Origin: Methanobacterium aggregans
GTDB lineage: Archaea; Methanobacteriota; Methanobacteria; Methanobacteriales; Methanobacteriaceae
Assembly: GCF_017874455.1 (NCBI RefSeq)
Contig: NZ_JAGGLN010000002.1
Coordinates: forward strand, 124,001 to 188,000
Reading direction: 5' to 3'
Length of the DNA: 64,000 nt
The translations under genes and the position numbers were made by a program. Within the stretch, counting starts at the first letter, position 1. Each line of letters starts with the position of its first letter. Positions 16,206 through 25,503 of this stretch are shown in pieces. The notes beneath the pieces were generated by a model. It searched no databases and was not told the origin of the DNA. It saw nothing but the letters and a program-made list of their open reading frames with translations.

Positions 16206-16658
16206 ATGACACGGAAATACACTGCAGTGAAGTACTGTAAATGGTGTGGGGATCCCTTCCTAGTTAAATCACCCAACCAAAAGTACTGTTCACCAGAGGT
16301 TAAAAATTGCAGTAAGGAAGCTAAGCGCGAAAGCTGGCGTAAAGCAGCACATAAATACAGGGAAAACTACAAAGACGTCCTTAACATATCCCAGGTTTAC
16401 AAGCTGGGATCTGGATTCCTAAGCAGTAAACCGCAGAAAGAATTTGATGCTGAGTACAGGGCCATACAGAAGGAAAAGAAAAGGCTTAAGTTGAACAGCA
16501 TAGGGATAGGATTCTGGTTCTGGGTTCAGTACAACCTGCCTTTAATGCGAAACCTCATGGAAAGAGGGGAAAACCCTTTAATAAATTTTTACGTGAATTT
16601 TATTGCAGTTGGAGTTTTATTGATAATTGTGTTTGTTTTTGGAGTTTACTATAAATAA
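16206..16658 (+). CDS. Zinc-ribbon membrane-anchored hypothetical protein
   Basis: A 150-residue protein. The N-terminal ribbon has Cys at residues 11, 14, 28 and 35 (YCKWCGDPF, QKYCS, NCSKEAKR), a pattern seen in small zinc-binding domains of predicted nucleic-acid or protein-binding proteins. A basic middle follows, and a single hydrophobic span at about residues 127-146 near the C-terminus ends in YYK. It is therefore likely a tail-anchored membrane protein with a cytosolic zinc ribbon. No partner gene is close; the region on both sides is A+T-rich spacer. Function is unknown. Confidence 0.7.
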   Translation: MTRKYTAVKYCKWCGDPFLVKSPNQKYCSPEVKNCSKEAKRESWRKAAHKYRENYKDVLNISQVYKLGSGFLSSKPQKEFDAEYRAIQKEKKRLKLNSIGIGFWFWVQYNLPLMRNLMERGENPLINFYVNFIAVGVLLIIVFVFGVYYK

Positions 16659-16790
16659 TACTTTTCACTATTTTTTTATATAAACTTATGATGGTCAAGT
16701 ATGAGGGTCGGAAGTGCATTTCCTAACCCCTGATCGTTAGTCATTTAAAATTTATAAAAAAATTATAAAAATCTGGTGGAAACTGTGGAA

Positions 16791-17765
16791 ATGATGATAA
16801 TATATGTTTTAGCCATGGTAGTATCACTTATACTGGTAATAAAGACTGCAGATATATTTGTAGACAATTTAGTTGCCATAGGTGAAGCCAAAGGAATATC
16901 ACAGATCATTTTAGGAGTTACAGCTTCCGCAGTTGGAACATCTCTGCCAGAGTTTGGTTCAGCAGTTATAGCCATATTAAGCGGCACCCCTGATATTGGA
17001 GTTGGTGTGGTTATTGGATCCAACATATGGAACATTGCAGGTATTTTAGGCATATCTGCATTTGTTGCAGGATTTATAAAGACTGGAAAAGAAGAGTTAA
17101 AACGTGACGGTCTCATGACTTTGTTAACTGCCCTGATGCTCATGTTTTTCATGTTTTTCATGACCAAATTAAATGCAGTAGTCGGGATCGTGATGATCGT
17201 AGCTTACTGCATCTACCTGTGGATTCTGATAAAAAAACAAAAAGAACACAGCAGTGAGCTTGAAAAACAAGAAAAACTCAAAAATAACGTTCCAAATAAC
17301 ATTAAACATCCAGATCTTAAGAAAAACTATATATTGAGTATTGTAGGGATTTTAGGACTTGCAATTGGATGTAAAATCATGGTCTGGAGTGGTGTGGAAA
17401 TTGCAAATATTATGAACATTCCCCAAATGATAATCGGACTTTTTGCCCTGTCCATTGGAACAAGTGCACCCGAATTCGTTGTAACCTTAAGCTCTGCAAT
17501 GAAACGACTTCACAGCCTTTCAATGGGAACTGTACTTGGAAGTAACATATTCAACATACTGATAGGTATAGGCATTCCATCTCTCTTCCTTGCAATTCCA
17601 GTAGAATCCCTTTCCGTGACCTTTGATGCACCTGTGATGATTCTTGTAACTTCTCTCTTACTTATAATGGCTTCAAGAAAGAAAAAACTTACGAGATGGG
17701 GCGGTCTGGTCTTGATGTTGATCTATTTAATGTACATTATCATTAGAATATCTATTTCAGTTTGA
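16791..17765 (+). CDS. Sodium/calcium exchanger family protein (YrbG/CaxA type)
   Basis: About 324 residues with two homologous halves of five spans. Each half carries the alpha-repeat signature: ILGVTASAVGTSLPEFGSAV near residue 45-64 and LFALSIGTSAPEFVVTLSSA near 225-244. These Glu residues bind the cation in the NCX/CaCA superfamily. The halves are joined by a charged loop (about 150-185). It probably exports Ca2+ in exchange for Na+ or H+. The ATG at 16791 has GGTGGA ten bases upstream; in-frame GTGs at 16776 and 16785 are alternatives. Confidence 0.85.
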   Translation: MMIIYVLAMVVSLILVIKTADIFVDNLVAIGEAKGISQIILGVTASAVGTSLPEFGSAVIAILSGTPDIGVGVVIGSNIWNIAGILGISAFVAGFIKTGKEELKRDGLMTLLTALMLMFFMFFMTKLNAVVGIVMIVAYCIYLWILIKKQKEHSSELEKQEKLKNNVPNNIKHPDLKKNYILSIVGILGLAIGCKIMVWSGVEIANIMNIPQMIIGLFALSIGTSAPEFVVTLSSAMKRLHSLSMGTVLGSNIFNILIGIGIPSLFLAIPVESLSVTFDAPVMILVTSLLLIMASRKKKLTRWGGLVLMLIYLMYIIIRISISV

Positions 17766-18070
17766 AATGTTAGGAACATGTACAAAAAGGTTTTAAATAC
17801 AAGCATTGGCAAGTACGTGTGTACAAACCTTAAAATAATAATTAAAAACACTTTTTTTTTAACTAGATAATTTATTTACCAATTATACATTTTATTAGTT
17901 CTTTAACTGCATTTTGATTTTAGGAGTTTCAACTTAAAATCTAAAAATTTATAATAATAATTTAATTTTAATATAATTCCTTTAAATGTTGATATTATCA
18001 AAAAAATGTTAAAAATTATTTTTTAATTAAAACCAGCTTCAAAAAAAGATCATGAAAAAACATGAACAAT
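17766..18070. other. A+T-rich intergenic region
   Basis: No gene is visible. Near its left end the short motif TGTACAAA occurs twice, followed by GGTTTTAAA and CCTTAAAA, around 17779 and 17821; these may be part of the exchanger gene's 3' end. The remainder is almost pure A and T up to the tandem operator at 18071. Confidence 0.35.
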
Positions 18071-18109
18071 TTGTTGTCATGACAATTGTTGTCATGACAA
18101 CATTTATAT
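18071..18109 (+). promoter_or_regulatory. Tandem palindromic operator abutting a TATA box (MarR-MATE operon)
   Basis: The 15-mer TTGTTGTCATGACAA occurs twice head to tail at 18071-18085 and 18086-18100. Each contains the perfect 12-bp palindrome TTGTCATGACAA (18074-18085 and 18089-18100). Three bases later TTTATAT (18103-18109) is a strong TATA box, and the marR gene starts at 18183. Two adjacent palindromes next to the TATA/BRE site are what is expected of an autoregulated repressor that blocks TBP/TFB. The MarR at 18183 is the natural binder, by inference. Confidence 0.8.
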
Positions 18110-18182
18110 GGGGGTGCTACATAATATATAACATGCCTAAAAAACAGCCCCTCAACAGGTAAACTAGATTTAAACAGATAAA

Positions 18183-18647
18183 ATGAAAAAAAACAGGATA
18201 AAAATAATGAGCTCAGACATTCCACTTCCAGGACTTTTGTCCATTATCAGCCGTAACCATTTTATTTTTATCAACAAAGAAACAAAGGATTTAGATCTTA
18301 CAGGAGGTCAATTTCCCTGTTTAATAGCGATTTCACATAAACCTGGAACCACTCAGGATTACATTGCAAACAAACACCAGATAGATAAGGGATCAATCGC
18401 ACGTGCCGTGAAAAAATTGGAGGACAACGAATTTGTACACCGCATTCCCGACCCAAAAAATCGCCGTAAATACCTCCTTTTCCTAACAAAAAAGGGAGAA
18501 AACCTCATACCTCAAATCAGAAGTATCGAAGAAAAATGGGAAAAAATGGTGTGTGAAGGGCTAAAAGAAGATGAAAAAGATAATTTAATGGAATTTCTGA
18601 CTTTACTTGCTGAAAATAGTATAGAAAAAATTAAAAAGCAAGATTAA
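18183..18647 (+). CDS. MarR-family transcriptional regulator of the MATE pump
   Basis: A 154-residue winged helix-turn-helix protein. The core reads QDYIANKHQIDKGSIARAVKKL followed by VHRIPDPKNRRKYLLFLTKKG, with the MarR wing motif DPKNRR. An in-frame ATG at 18207 is an alternative start; neither has a strong ribosome binding site. It is preceded by the tandem TTGTCATGACAA operator and followed after 68 bases by the MATE transporter, so it probably represses both genes and responds to a drug-like ligand. Confidence 0.88.
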   Translation: MKKNRIKIMSSDIPLPGLLSIISRNHFIFINKETKDLDLTGGQFPCLIAISHKPGTTQDYIANKHQIDKGSIARAVKKLEDNEFVHRIPDPKNRRKYLLFLTKKGENLIPQIRSIEEKWEKMVCEGLKEDEKDNLMEFLTLLAENSIEKIKKQD

Positions 18648-18715
18648 CATTTAAAAATCCCAGATAATATTAAAAAACCTTAAAATTAATCGTAGTTATT
18701 CTTTGGTGAAGTATA

Positions 18716-20128
18716 ATGCAAAAAGAACAATCACAAACAAATAAAAATTCTCCGCCAGGAGATGACAAAACTGATGGAGTCTCCATGATTATGGGAGACC
18801 CAAAAAAGGCAATAATAAAACTTTCAGGACCGATGATCGTTTCAATGATCCTCATGACCCTTTACAACCTGGTCAATGCAGTTTGGGTTGCAGGTCTTGG
18901 TGGAGATGCCCTTGCAGCAGTGGGATTTGTAACACCACTATTCATGGTACTCATTGGACTCAGCAACGGCCTGGGTGCAGGTGCAGCATCTGCAATAGCA
19001 CGTTACATAGGTGCAGATAATAAAAAATGTGCAAATAACGCTGCAATGCATACACTGATCATTACAATAGCTATTTCCATTGTTCTGACTGTGCTGCTGC
19101 TTGTGTTCCTAAAACCAATACTTGTACTTCTAGGTGCAGGAAGCACCATAGACCTTGCAGTTCAGTTCGGACAGGTCACCTTCGGGGGAACCATCCTCAT
19201 GCTCTTTACAGGTGCAGTTTACGGAGTTCTCCGTGCAGAGGGAGATGCTAAAAGGACCATGTATGCGATGGCAGCATCATCAGTCCTGAACATGATCCTT
19301 GATCCCATACTTATCTACTGGGCAGGATTGGGTATTTCAGGAGCTGCATGGGGTACAGTTATATCCATGGCCTTCGTTGCCATTGTCATGCTCTACTGGT
19401 TCTTCGTGAAGAAAGACACCTATGTTTCATTCTCGTTTAAGGACTTCGTACCGGATCGGAAGGTGAGCAAAAACATTTTAGGTGTTGGTCTGCCTGCAAG
19501 TGCCGAGTTCTTTGTGATGTCAGTACTTGCAGGTGTTCTTAATGGTATTCTGGTCATGGTTGCAGGAACAGATGCAGTTGCAGTGTATTCTGCAGGATGG
19601 AGGGTTGTGATGATGGCCACCATGCCAATAATAGCTGTGGGGACTGCTGTGATCACAGTTGCAGGTGTATCCTATGGATCTAGAAGATACGAAAACATTT
19701 CCATAACACACAAGTACTCTATAAAGGTGGGGCTCATCATCGCAGCCATCACAAGCGTTTTAACCTTCATATTCGCACCTTACATTGCCATGATATTTGC
19801 CTACACTCCACAGAGTGCACCGCTGGCACCTACCATTGCTGCGTTCCTTCAGGTGATGTGTTTCTTCTACATCTTCATGCCACCGGGAGTGATGTCCGGC
19901 TCAGTCTTCCAGGGTGTTGGTAAGGGAATGAGCTCCCTCACACTGACCTTACTCAGGAACCTGGCTTTCATTGTTGTGTTTGCATACCTACTGGCAATAC
20001 CTCTGGGTCTGGGACAACAGGGAGTATGGTGGGGAATCGTTGCCGGAGATATTGTAGGAAGTGTGGTGGCCTACACATGGGCACACACTTACATCAACAG
20101 GTTAAGGGGAAACCCAACCCAAAAATAA
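18716..20128 (+). CDS. MATE family multidrug efflux transporter
   Basis: A 470-residue protein with 12 predicted membrane spans. MATE features are the N-terminal PMIVSMILMTLYNLVNAVWVAGLG, DALAAVGFVTP, NGLGAGAASAIARYIGA, and the second-half repeat VGLPASAEFFVMSV with GTDAVAVYSAGWRV. The N-terminal ~30 residues before the first span are hydrophilic. GGTGA at 18705-18709 supports the ATG at 18716. Such pumps exchange Na+ or H+ for cationic drugs. It is co-transcribed with the marR gene upstream. Confidence 0.9.
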   Translation: MQKEQSQTNKNSPPGDDKTDGVSMIMGDPKKAIIKLSGPMIVSMILMTLYNLVNAVWVAGLGGDALAAVGFVTPLFMVLIGLSNGLGAGAASAIARYIGADNKKCANNAAMHTLIITIAISIVLTVLLLVFLKPILVLLGAGSTIDLAVQFGQVTFGGTILMLFTGAVYGVLRAEGDAKRTMYAMAASSVLNMILDPILIYWAGLGISGAAWGTVISMAFVAIVMLYWFFVKKDTYVSFSFKDFVPDRKVSKNILGVGLPASAEFFVMSVLAGVLNGILVMVAGTDAVAVYSAGWRVVMMATMPIIAVGTAVITVAGVSYGSRRYENISITHKYSIKVGLIIAAITSVLTFIFAPYIAMIFAYTPQSAPLAPTIAAFLQVMCFFYIFMPPGVMSGSVFQGVGKGMSSLTLTLLRNLAFIVVFAYLLAIPLGLGQQGVWWGIVAGDIVGSVVAYTWAHTYINRLRGNPTQK

Positions 20129-20419
20129 CCTTTAAGAAGTTGTGGATTTCAAGAGATGTTCTTTTATCCACCATATTTTTTTGCAATTAAATTCTGAATG
20201 AACAAGAATCAGATAATTCATTTTTTAAATTTTAGAATAAAAATTAGATTAAAAAAGGGCATTAGTAATTAAAAGGTGATATTAACTATTAAAACAACGA
20301 TTATTCTATTAATTAACAAGAATTGTTAGAAAAATTATTTTTACTTCTGAATTTTTCATTGCATGAAACTGTAAATAAACATTTTTTTTTAAGTCCTAAA
20401 TGAAATAGTTCCATTAATT

Positions 20420-21631
20420 CTACTTTTTAACCCTCTTATAAACAGAATCACTTGCCCTTACCTTATCCACAACAGAAATCGCCACATTCTGGCCTTTAAA
20501 TCCTTTTTGAATGTTTTCACCGTTTATCTGTATGGACTCAACCCTCTGAATAAGGGATCCAGTTGTTGGTCCCTGGATCATAACTTCATCACCCACTTCA
20601 AGGTCATTCCAGAGTCTTATTTCTGCTGCAGAAACCCTGCTGTAGTAGTTCACAACCTCACCAACATCCTGCTTTATATGGGTTGATTCATTGCATCCAC
20701 TGATTTTATAGGGTTTTCTGAGGTAAAATCCTGTGTCAAACCCCCTGTTGAAAACCTTACGAAGATCTGACATCCATCCATCAACTCGTTCCTTTTTGTT
20801 GATATCCCATGAACCACTGGTGTAAATATTAATTGCTTCCCTGTAAACCTTTGTAACTGTTGCAACGTAATCTGCAGGTCTTGCACGGCCCTCTATCTTA
20901 AAAGCATCAATTCCAGATTCTATAAGTTCTGGAATGTGTTCAACCATACAAAGGTCATGTGGACTTAAAATATGAGTTGTATCAGAAACTGATCCCCTTG
21001 ACACATTCATTGAAATCTCTTCACCATCTCCAGACAAGAGTTTCCATTCCTTTCTGCAGGGCTGGAGACATTCTCCACAATTAGCACTCTTATCGTAGAG
21101 ATGTGAACTTAAAAAGCACCTTCCAGACACTGCCATGCACATGGCTCCATGTACAAATGTTTCAATTTCCATCTCTGTTCTGGATTTGATCAGTTTGATG
21201 TCATCAAGTGACAGTTCCCTTGAGAGGATGGCACGTTCCACTCCGAGTTCTTCAAGGATCTTCAATGATTCTGTGTTGGACAGGTTGGCCTGAACACTCA
21301 TGTGAACTGGAACACCCTGTTCACGTGCAACCTTCAGTGCCCCCAGATCTGAAACTATCACTGCATCAGCACCAGAATCCCTGATAAGGGGCATTACATT
21401 TTTAAGATGTTCTATTTCTTCTTCCTTCATTATGGTGTTGGTGCAGATGTACAACTTCACATCAGATTCATGACATGTGTCTGCAGCCCTTTTAAGGTCT
21501 TCAAGTTTGAAGTTTGCAGCATGGGCCCGCATGTTGCAGCCTTCCATACCTATATAAACTGAATTTGCACCATTTTTAAGTGCAGAGTTCAGTGCTGCAA
21601 AATCCCTTGCTGGAGAGAGAAGTTCTACCAT
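20420..21631 (-). CDS. Peptidase U32 family protein
   Basis: About 403 residues. It starts MVELLSPARDF, the usual U32 beginning, and has the U32 signature ETFVHGAMCMAVSGRCFLSSHL near residues 160-185 and Cys residues in SANCGECLQPCRKEW. A C-terminal beta domain (VGEVVNYYSRVSAAEIRL) is included. Many U32 proteins are now known to act in tRNA or cofactor hydroxylation and in collagenase-like roles; the activity here is unknown. The ATG at 21631 is preceded by GGTGAT, which includes an in-frame GTG at 21640. It lies downstream of purF on the same strand. Confidence 0.85.
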   Translation of the reverse strand: MVELLSPARDFAALNSALKNGANSVYIGMEGCNMRAHAANFKLEDLKRAADTCHESDVKLYICTNTIMKEEEIEHLKNVMPLIRDSGADAVIVSDLGALKVAREQGVPVHMSVQANLSNTESLKILEELGVERAILSRELSLDDIKLIKSRTEMEIETFVHGAMCMAVSGRCFLSSHLYDKSANCGECLQPCRKEWKLLSGDGEEISMNVSRGSVSDTTHILSPHDLCMVEHIPELIESGIDAFKIEGRARPADYVATVTKVYREAINIYTSGSWDINKKERVDGWMSDLRKVFNRGFDTGFYLRKPYKISGCNESTHIKQDVGEVVNYYSRVSAAEIRLWNDLEVGDEVMIQGPTTGSLIQRVESIQINGENIQKGFKGQNVAISVVDKVRASDSVYKRVKK

Positions 21632-21825
21632 TTTAATCACCGTACATTATACAATTATCATCTAACTATGTAGATCCAGTTTTATAAATCTAATTTTGAA
21701 TACATCAGTTTTAAATTCAATTTAAAAAAAGAATAAAAAATGTAAATTAAAAAAAAATAACGATTAAAAATCCGATTTAACGTTTTTATGAATTTTTTTA
21801 TGAGCTAAATTCTAAAAAAATCTTT

Positions 21826-23226
21826 TCAGCACCTGTCAGCCTCATATTCTTCAATATTTTCAGGTAAAGTTGTTGGATATTCTCCTGTAAGACATCCCAT
21901 GCAGAGTTCATCTCTTTCAAGACCTATACATTCCACAAGGGATTTTTTATCAAGGTATCCCAAAGAATCCACGCCCAGAATCTGTCTTATCTCTTCAACT
22001 TCCTTGTCAGATGCTATTAACTCTTTTTTGGTCGCCATTGCTATTCCATAGTAACATGGAGAAGTTATTGGTGGACAACCCACCCTTAGATGTATTTCCT
22101 TAACCCCTGCATCTCTCAGAACCTTTACAAGGGATTTTGATGTTGTTCCACGAACCACACTGTCATCAACAAGTACTATGCTCTTACCTTCAAGCTCGGA
22201 TTTTATAGGGTTCATTTTAAGCCTCACAGAGGTTTCACGTTCCTCCTGTGTTGGCATGATGAAGGTTCGTCCTATGTAACGGTTCTTTATAAGTCCTTCA
22301 CCGTATTGTAATCCTGATTCCCTTGAATAACCTATTGCTGCTGTTATTGCTGAGTCTGGTACTGGCATTACAACATCAGCATCAACTGGGAATTGTTTTG
22401 CAAGGGCTTTTCCAATGTTCAAACGAACATTGTAAACTGATCTACCGTCCAGAATACTGTCAGGACGGGCAAAATAAACATATTCAAACATACAGTGAGC
22501 ACGAGGCATCTTCTTGTCTTCAAAGATTTTGTAATGTTTTATTTCATCGTTTATAACAAGAATCTCACCAGGCTCTATGTCCTGAACATATTCCGCCCCT
22601 ACAACATCAAAAGCAACAGTTTCAGATGCCACAATGGTAACATCACCAAGTTTTCCCATGGAAAGTGGTTTTATTCCTATGGGGTCACGTACAACAATAA
22701 GATCATCATTTACAAGTATAACAATAGAATAAGAACCAATCAACCGCTTTGAAACGTTCTGAACAGATTCAACCATGTTCCCTGTCTTAGAGTATTCCAC
22801 TGAAAGAAGCTGGAATAGTACTTCTGAATCTGTTGTTGAATTGAATTTATGGCCGAGAAGCTGTAATTCCTTCCTCAGTTCCATTGAATTAATTATATCC
22901 CCATTGTGGGCTATTGCAATGGTTCCAGATTCGAATTCACTGAAGAATGGCTGTGAATTTTCAAGTTTTGATTTTCCAGTTGTTGAATACCTCACATGAC
23001 CTATGCCCACGTTACCGTCGAGCCCGTCCATGTTTCCATTATTAAAAACGTCACAAACAAGACCCATTCCCCTGAACGTGCTCATTTCCTGGCCGTCATG
23101 GGTGGATATCCCCGCAGACTCCTGTCCTCTATGCTGCAGAGAATACAATCCGTAATATATGTATCTTGAGACGTTATCGGATTTTTTATTAGAGTAAGCT
23201 CCTACAATACCACATTTATCCCGCAA
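21826..23226 (-). CDS. purF: Amidophosphoribosyltransferase (first step of purine synthesis)
   Basis: A 466-residue class II glutamine amidotransferase. The short leader MRDK ends before Cys5 (CGIVGAY), the N-terminal nucleophile. GHVRYSTTG, HNGDI and TDSE complete the glutaminase domain. The phosphoribosyltransferase domain has the PRPP loop IVLVDDSVVRGTTS near residue 350. Four late Cys (among them ELCMGCLTGEYP) would bind the Fe-S cluster of Bacillus-type PurF. It uses a TTG start with GGGAG eight bases upstream. It makes 5-phosphoribosylamine; purC, purS and purQ lie 13 kb away. Confidence 0.95.
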   Translation of the reverse strand: MRDKCGIVGAYSNKKSDNVSRYIYYGLYSLQHRGQESAGISTHDGQEMSTFRGMGLVCDVFNNGNMDGLDGNVGIGHVRYSTTGKSKLENSQPFFSEFESGTIAIAHNGDIINSMELRKELQLLGHKFNSTTDSEVLFQLLSVEYSKTGNMVESVQNVSKRLIGSYSIVILVNDDLIVVRDPIGIKPLSMGKLGDVTIVASETVAFDVVGAEYVQDIEPGEILVINDEIKHYKIFEDKKMPRAHCMFEYVYFARPDSILDGRSVYNVRLNIGKALAKQFPVDADVVMPVPDSAITAAIGYSRESGLQYGEGLIKNRYIGRTFIMPTQEERETSVRLKMNPIKSELEGKSIVLVDDSVVRGTTSKSLVKVLRDAGVKEIHLRVGCPPITSPCYYGIAMATKKELIASDKEVEEIRQILGVDSLGYLDKKSLVECIGLERDELCMGCLTGEYPTTLPENIEEYEADRC

Positions 23227-23289
23227 TTCAAATTCTCCCTGATATTATACAGATAAAAACCCGTTCAAAATTAGTTAAACACACAAAAT

Positions 23290-24180
23290 TTATTGTTTGA
23301 GTAGGTTGGGACTGAATTTTTCATCATCAAACTCTTCCTTTAAATCATCTATTTTAGAATCATAAAAAATTAGAACAGTTCTGATTATCTTTAACCAGCC
23401 TGCGGCATCCTCTTTTGAGGGTGCTACAATGTAACCTTGACCTACAATGATTTTTTCAGGTTTAAATTCGTTAGATATAAAATAAATTTGTTCTTCATCA
23501 ATTAATTCTTCATCGAAGGCCTCTTTCCATAGTTCATCCAATGGAAATACTTCGAATAGATCTTTATTCCTGAGTATTTGATACTTGTTCTTTGTATCTG
23601 CGTATCTCTGCTTCACGTTTTTAAATTCGTCTTCGCTGATCTTGAGTTTTTCCCTGAACTTCTCCTTTGACTCTGCTATTTCATTGTTTTTAGAAATTAA
23701 TTCCTGGTTTTCAGCAGTTAAGGCTTTTCTTTCTTCTTTGAGTGCCTTGAGTTTATCTTTGGATTCCCAGAGTTTTTCCTCAATTTCTGTGTACTTCTGT
23801 ATGTTAGCAATGGATATGAGTCCTGCACGTATTATGGCATTCTTGATCTCGTGCCTTATGATCACGGGATCCATGTACTCCACATCATGGCCAAATGGAA
23901 GTTTCATACGTTCAATATGGCCTACTTCCTTTTTAAGACATTTTTGGAACTTATCTGCAAGTTCCCTGCCTGGTGCATCAACATCCGTTGCAATTAAGAG
24001 TATGTCAGCACCCCTGACTGCTTTTTTAGCTATTTCAGGGTTGGTTGTTGGAATTATGGCGGAGATGGTGATGTGGTACTCCGCTCCAAGGGCTATGTTC
24101 TGCATTGCCCTGGAAACCTTCTCCACATCAGAGGCACCTTCCACAATTATCCTGACATCTATTGGATTTACAGCATCCAT
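23290..24180 (-). CDS. Toprim domain protein with central coiled coil
   Basis: A 296-residue protein. The N-terminal Toprim fold has the conserved Glu in RIIVEGASDVEKV (E14) and the DxD in IATDVDAPGRE (D66, D68). Residues ~135-205 form a long charged coiled coil, and a C-terminal globular part follows (VFPLDELWKEAF, then EKIIVGQGYIV). Toprim domains bind Mg2+ for nucleotidyl transfer or nuclease reactions. This archaeal family is not primase DnaG, as it lacks the other DnaG parts. Lying between rpl37e and purF in one minus-strand run, it may be co-expressed with the RNA-binding LSm protein. Confidence 0.75.
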   Translation of the reverse strand: MDAVNPIDVRIIVEGASDVEKVSRAMQNIALGAEYHITISAIIPTTNPEIAKKAVRGADILLIATDVDAPGRELADKFQKCLKKEVGHIERMKLPFGHDVEYMDPVIIRHEIKNAIIRAGLISIANIQKYTEIEEKLWESKDKLKALKEERKALTAENQELISKNNEIAESKEKFREKLKISEDEFKNVKQRYADTKNKYQILRNKDLFEVFPLDELWKEAFDEELIDEEQIYFISNEFKPEKIIVGQGYIVAPSKEDAAGWLKIIRTVLIFYDSKIDDLKEEFDDEKFSPNLLKQ

Positions 24181-24211
24181 ATCTTTTCAACCTACTTATA
24201 TTTCAGTTAAT

Positions 24212-24394
24212 TTATTTCAGCCTGTAACCTGTGATTTTTTTGTTCTGCCAGTTGTAACTTCGGATCCTCTTGGATTTTCCGAACCCACAGGCTGCGCAGT
24301 ATTTTTTACGTGCGTGGTATGAGTTTTTACCACAGCGCCTGCATCTGATATGGGTTTTTTTATTACGCTTACCAAATGATGGTGTTCCTTTCAT
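24212..24394 (-). CDS. rpl37e: Large-subunit ribosomal protein eL37
   Basis: A 60-residue basic zinc-ribbon protein. MKGTPSFGKRNKKTHIRCRRCG matches the L37e start, and the zinc ligands are Cys 18, 21, 33 and 36. It is full length for archaea. GGAGGAT lies upstream of the ATG. It follows the LSm gene, a pairing conserved in many archaea. Confidence 0.97.
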   Translation of the reverse strand: MKGTPSFGKRNKKTHIRCRRCGKNSYHARKKYCAACGFGKSKRIRSYNWQNKKITGYRLK

Positions 24395-24486
24395 TTATTC
24401 AATCCTCCAATAAAATTGCAATTTAAAAAATTTTTAGTTTAGATCAGAAATTAGATCAGAATAGTATAAGTTGTAGGTTACTTATT

Positions 24487-24729
24487 CTATCCTGGTGATA
24501 TATAAACTATGTTGTCGCCCCTTATGAGAACGACTCCTAACCTTCGTGAGGACTCGCCGCCTTCTAATTCTTCAGCGTCATTCAAGACTAAGTTCATATG
24601 CATGTCAAAACTGTTGAGAACTCCTCTAAATTCTCTTCCACCTTTGAGTTTAATGAGTACCTGGGAGTTTAATGATTTACCTAACACATCAAGTGGTCTT
24701 GATGTATTCAAATTCTTCTGTGCATTCAC
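24487..24729 (-). CDS. Sm-like archaeal protein (SmAP1/LSm)
   Basis: An 80-residue Sm-fold protein. Sm1 motif: VLIKLKGGREFRGVLNSFDMHMNLVL with the RNA-binding D-x-H-x-N. Sm2 motif: LGVVLIRGDNIVYI with the RG that contacts uridine bases. It forms heptameric rings that bind U-rich RNA. The GTG start at 24729 has GGTGAT upstream. The gene is first in a minus-strand run with rpl37e. Confidence 0.95.
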   Translation of the reverse strand: MNAQKNLNTSRPLDVLGKSLNSQVLIKLKGGREFRGVLNSFDMHMNLVLNDAEELEGGESSRRLGVVLIRGDNIVYISPG

Positions 24730-24881
24730 AATATCACCTTTCCTATAACTTCAATGTTTGTTTGATTTATATTTAAATGTATGCGTTGTTAATATAATGT
24801 AGTATAAAAGTTTTAATTGGAGTTTATTTAGGAAATAATATTTGTCATCAAAGCTTATATATGAATAAGGTGTGTTTTAAA

Positions 24882-25358
24882 TTGAAGATCAGAAAAAGGT
24901 ACTATCTTAAAAAGAAAAAACTTAAAGAAGTTCAGGAAAAACTCGGTGTATACTCAGAATTAATAGGTTCCAAGAGTAAGGTTGAAATTATTGAAACCGA
25001 CCTTCCAGACATCCTACTTGTTGATGGGGAGCCCCTCGTGATGATGCTGGACGGTGCGCCACTTCCAACCATTAAGGGTGCCCTTAAAATGGACATCACA
25101 TCCAGTTACGTTGTTGTTGATATGGGTGCTGTTAAATTCGTTGCAAAGGGTGCAGATATAATGTCACCGGGTATAGTGGATGCAGACCCATCAATAGAAG
25201 AGGGTGATCTCGTTGTTATCCTTGAGGAAACCCATAAAAAGCCACTTGCAGTTGGCAGAAGCTTAATATCAGGACCTGAAATGGTTGAAAACAGTGAAGG
25301 AAAAGCTGTGAAAAGCCTTCACTACGTTGGGGATGAGATATGGAATCTGGAAATATAA
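24882..25358 (+). CDS. PUA-domain RNA-binding protein (MCT-1/Tma20-like)
   Basis: About 158 residues: an N-terminal pre-PUA domain (KIRKRYYLKKKKLKEVQEKLG) and a C-terminal PUA domain from about residue 70 (VVVDMGAVKFVAKGADIMSPGI, then EGDLVVILEE and PLAVGRSL). The arrangement matches archaeal relatives of eukaryotic MCT-1/Tma20, which bind the ribosome and tRNA during initiation or recycling. I favour the TTG at 24882 with AAGGTG at 24866-24871. An in-frame ATG at 24861 overlaps a TATA-like TTATATAT and has no ribosome binding site. Confidence 0.85.
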   Translation: MKIRKRYYLKKKKLKEVQEKLGVYSELIGSKSKVEIIETDLPDILLVDGEPLVMMLDGAPLPTIKGALKMDITSSYVVVDMGAVKFVAKGADIMSPGIVDADPSIEEGDLVVILEETHKKPLAVGRSLISGPEMVENSEGKAVKSLHYVGDEIWNLEI

Positions 25359-25503
25359 GGTTCAAAGTTGAAGGACACATCTAAAATTAAAGGATTAATT
25401 TTAGAATTAATCCTTAATTTATATCCTTTAACAAAATCTTTTTGAATATTTAACGAATTTTAAAGTTACAAAAGTTAAAGCTAATGATTTTGAAGGTGTT
25501 TCA

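Noticed and set aside
23585..24322. Long open frame on the plus strand opposite the Toprim and L37e genes
   Set aside because: It is antisense to genes with clear domain motifs and has no ribosome binding site; it follows from their codon usage.
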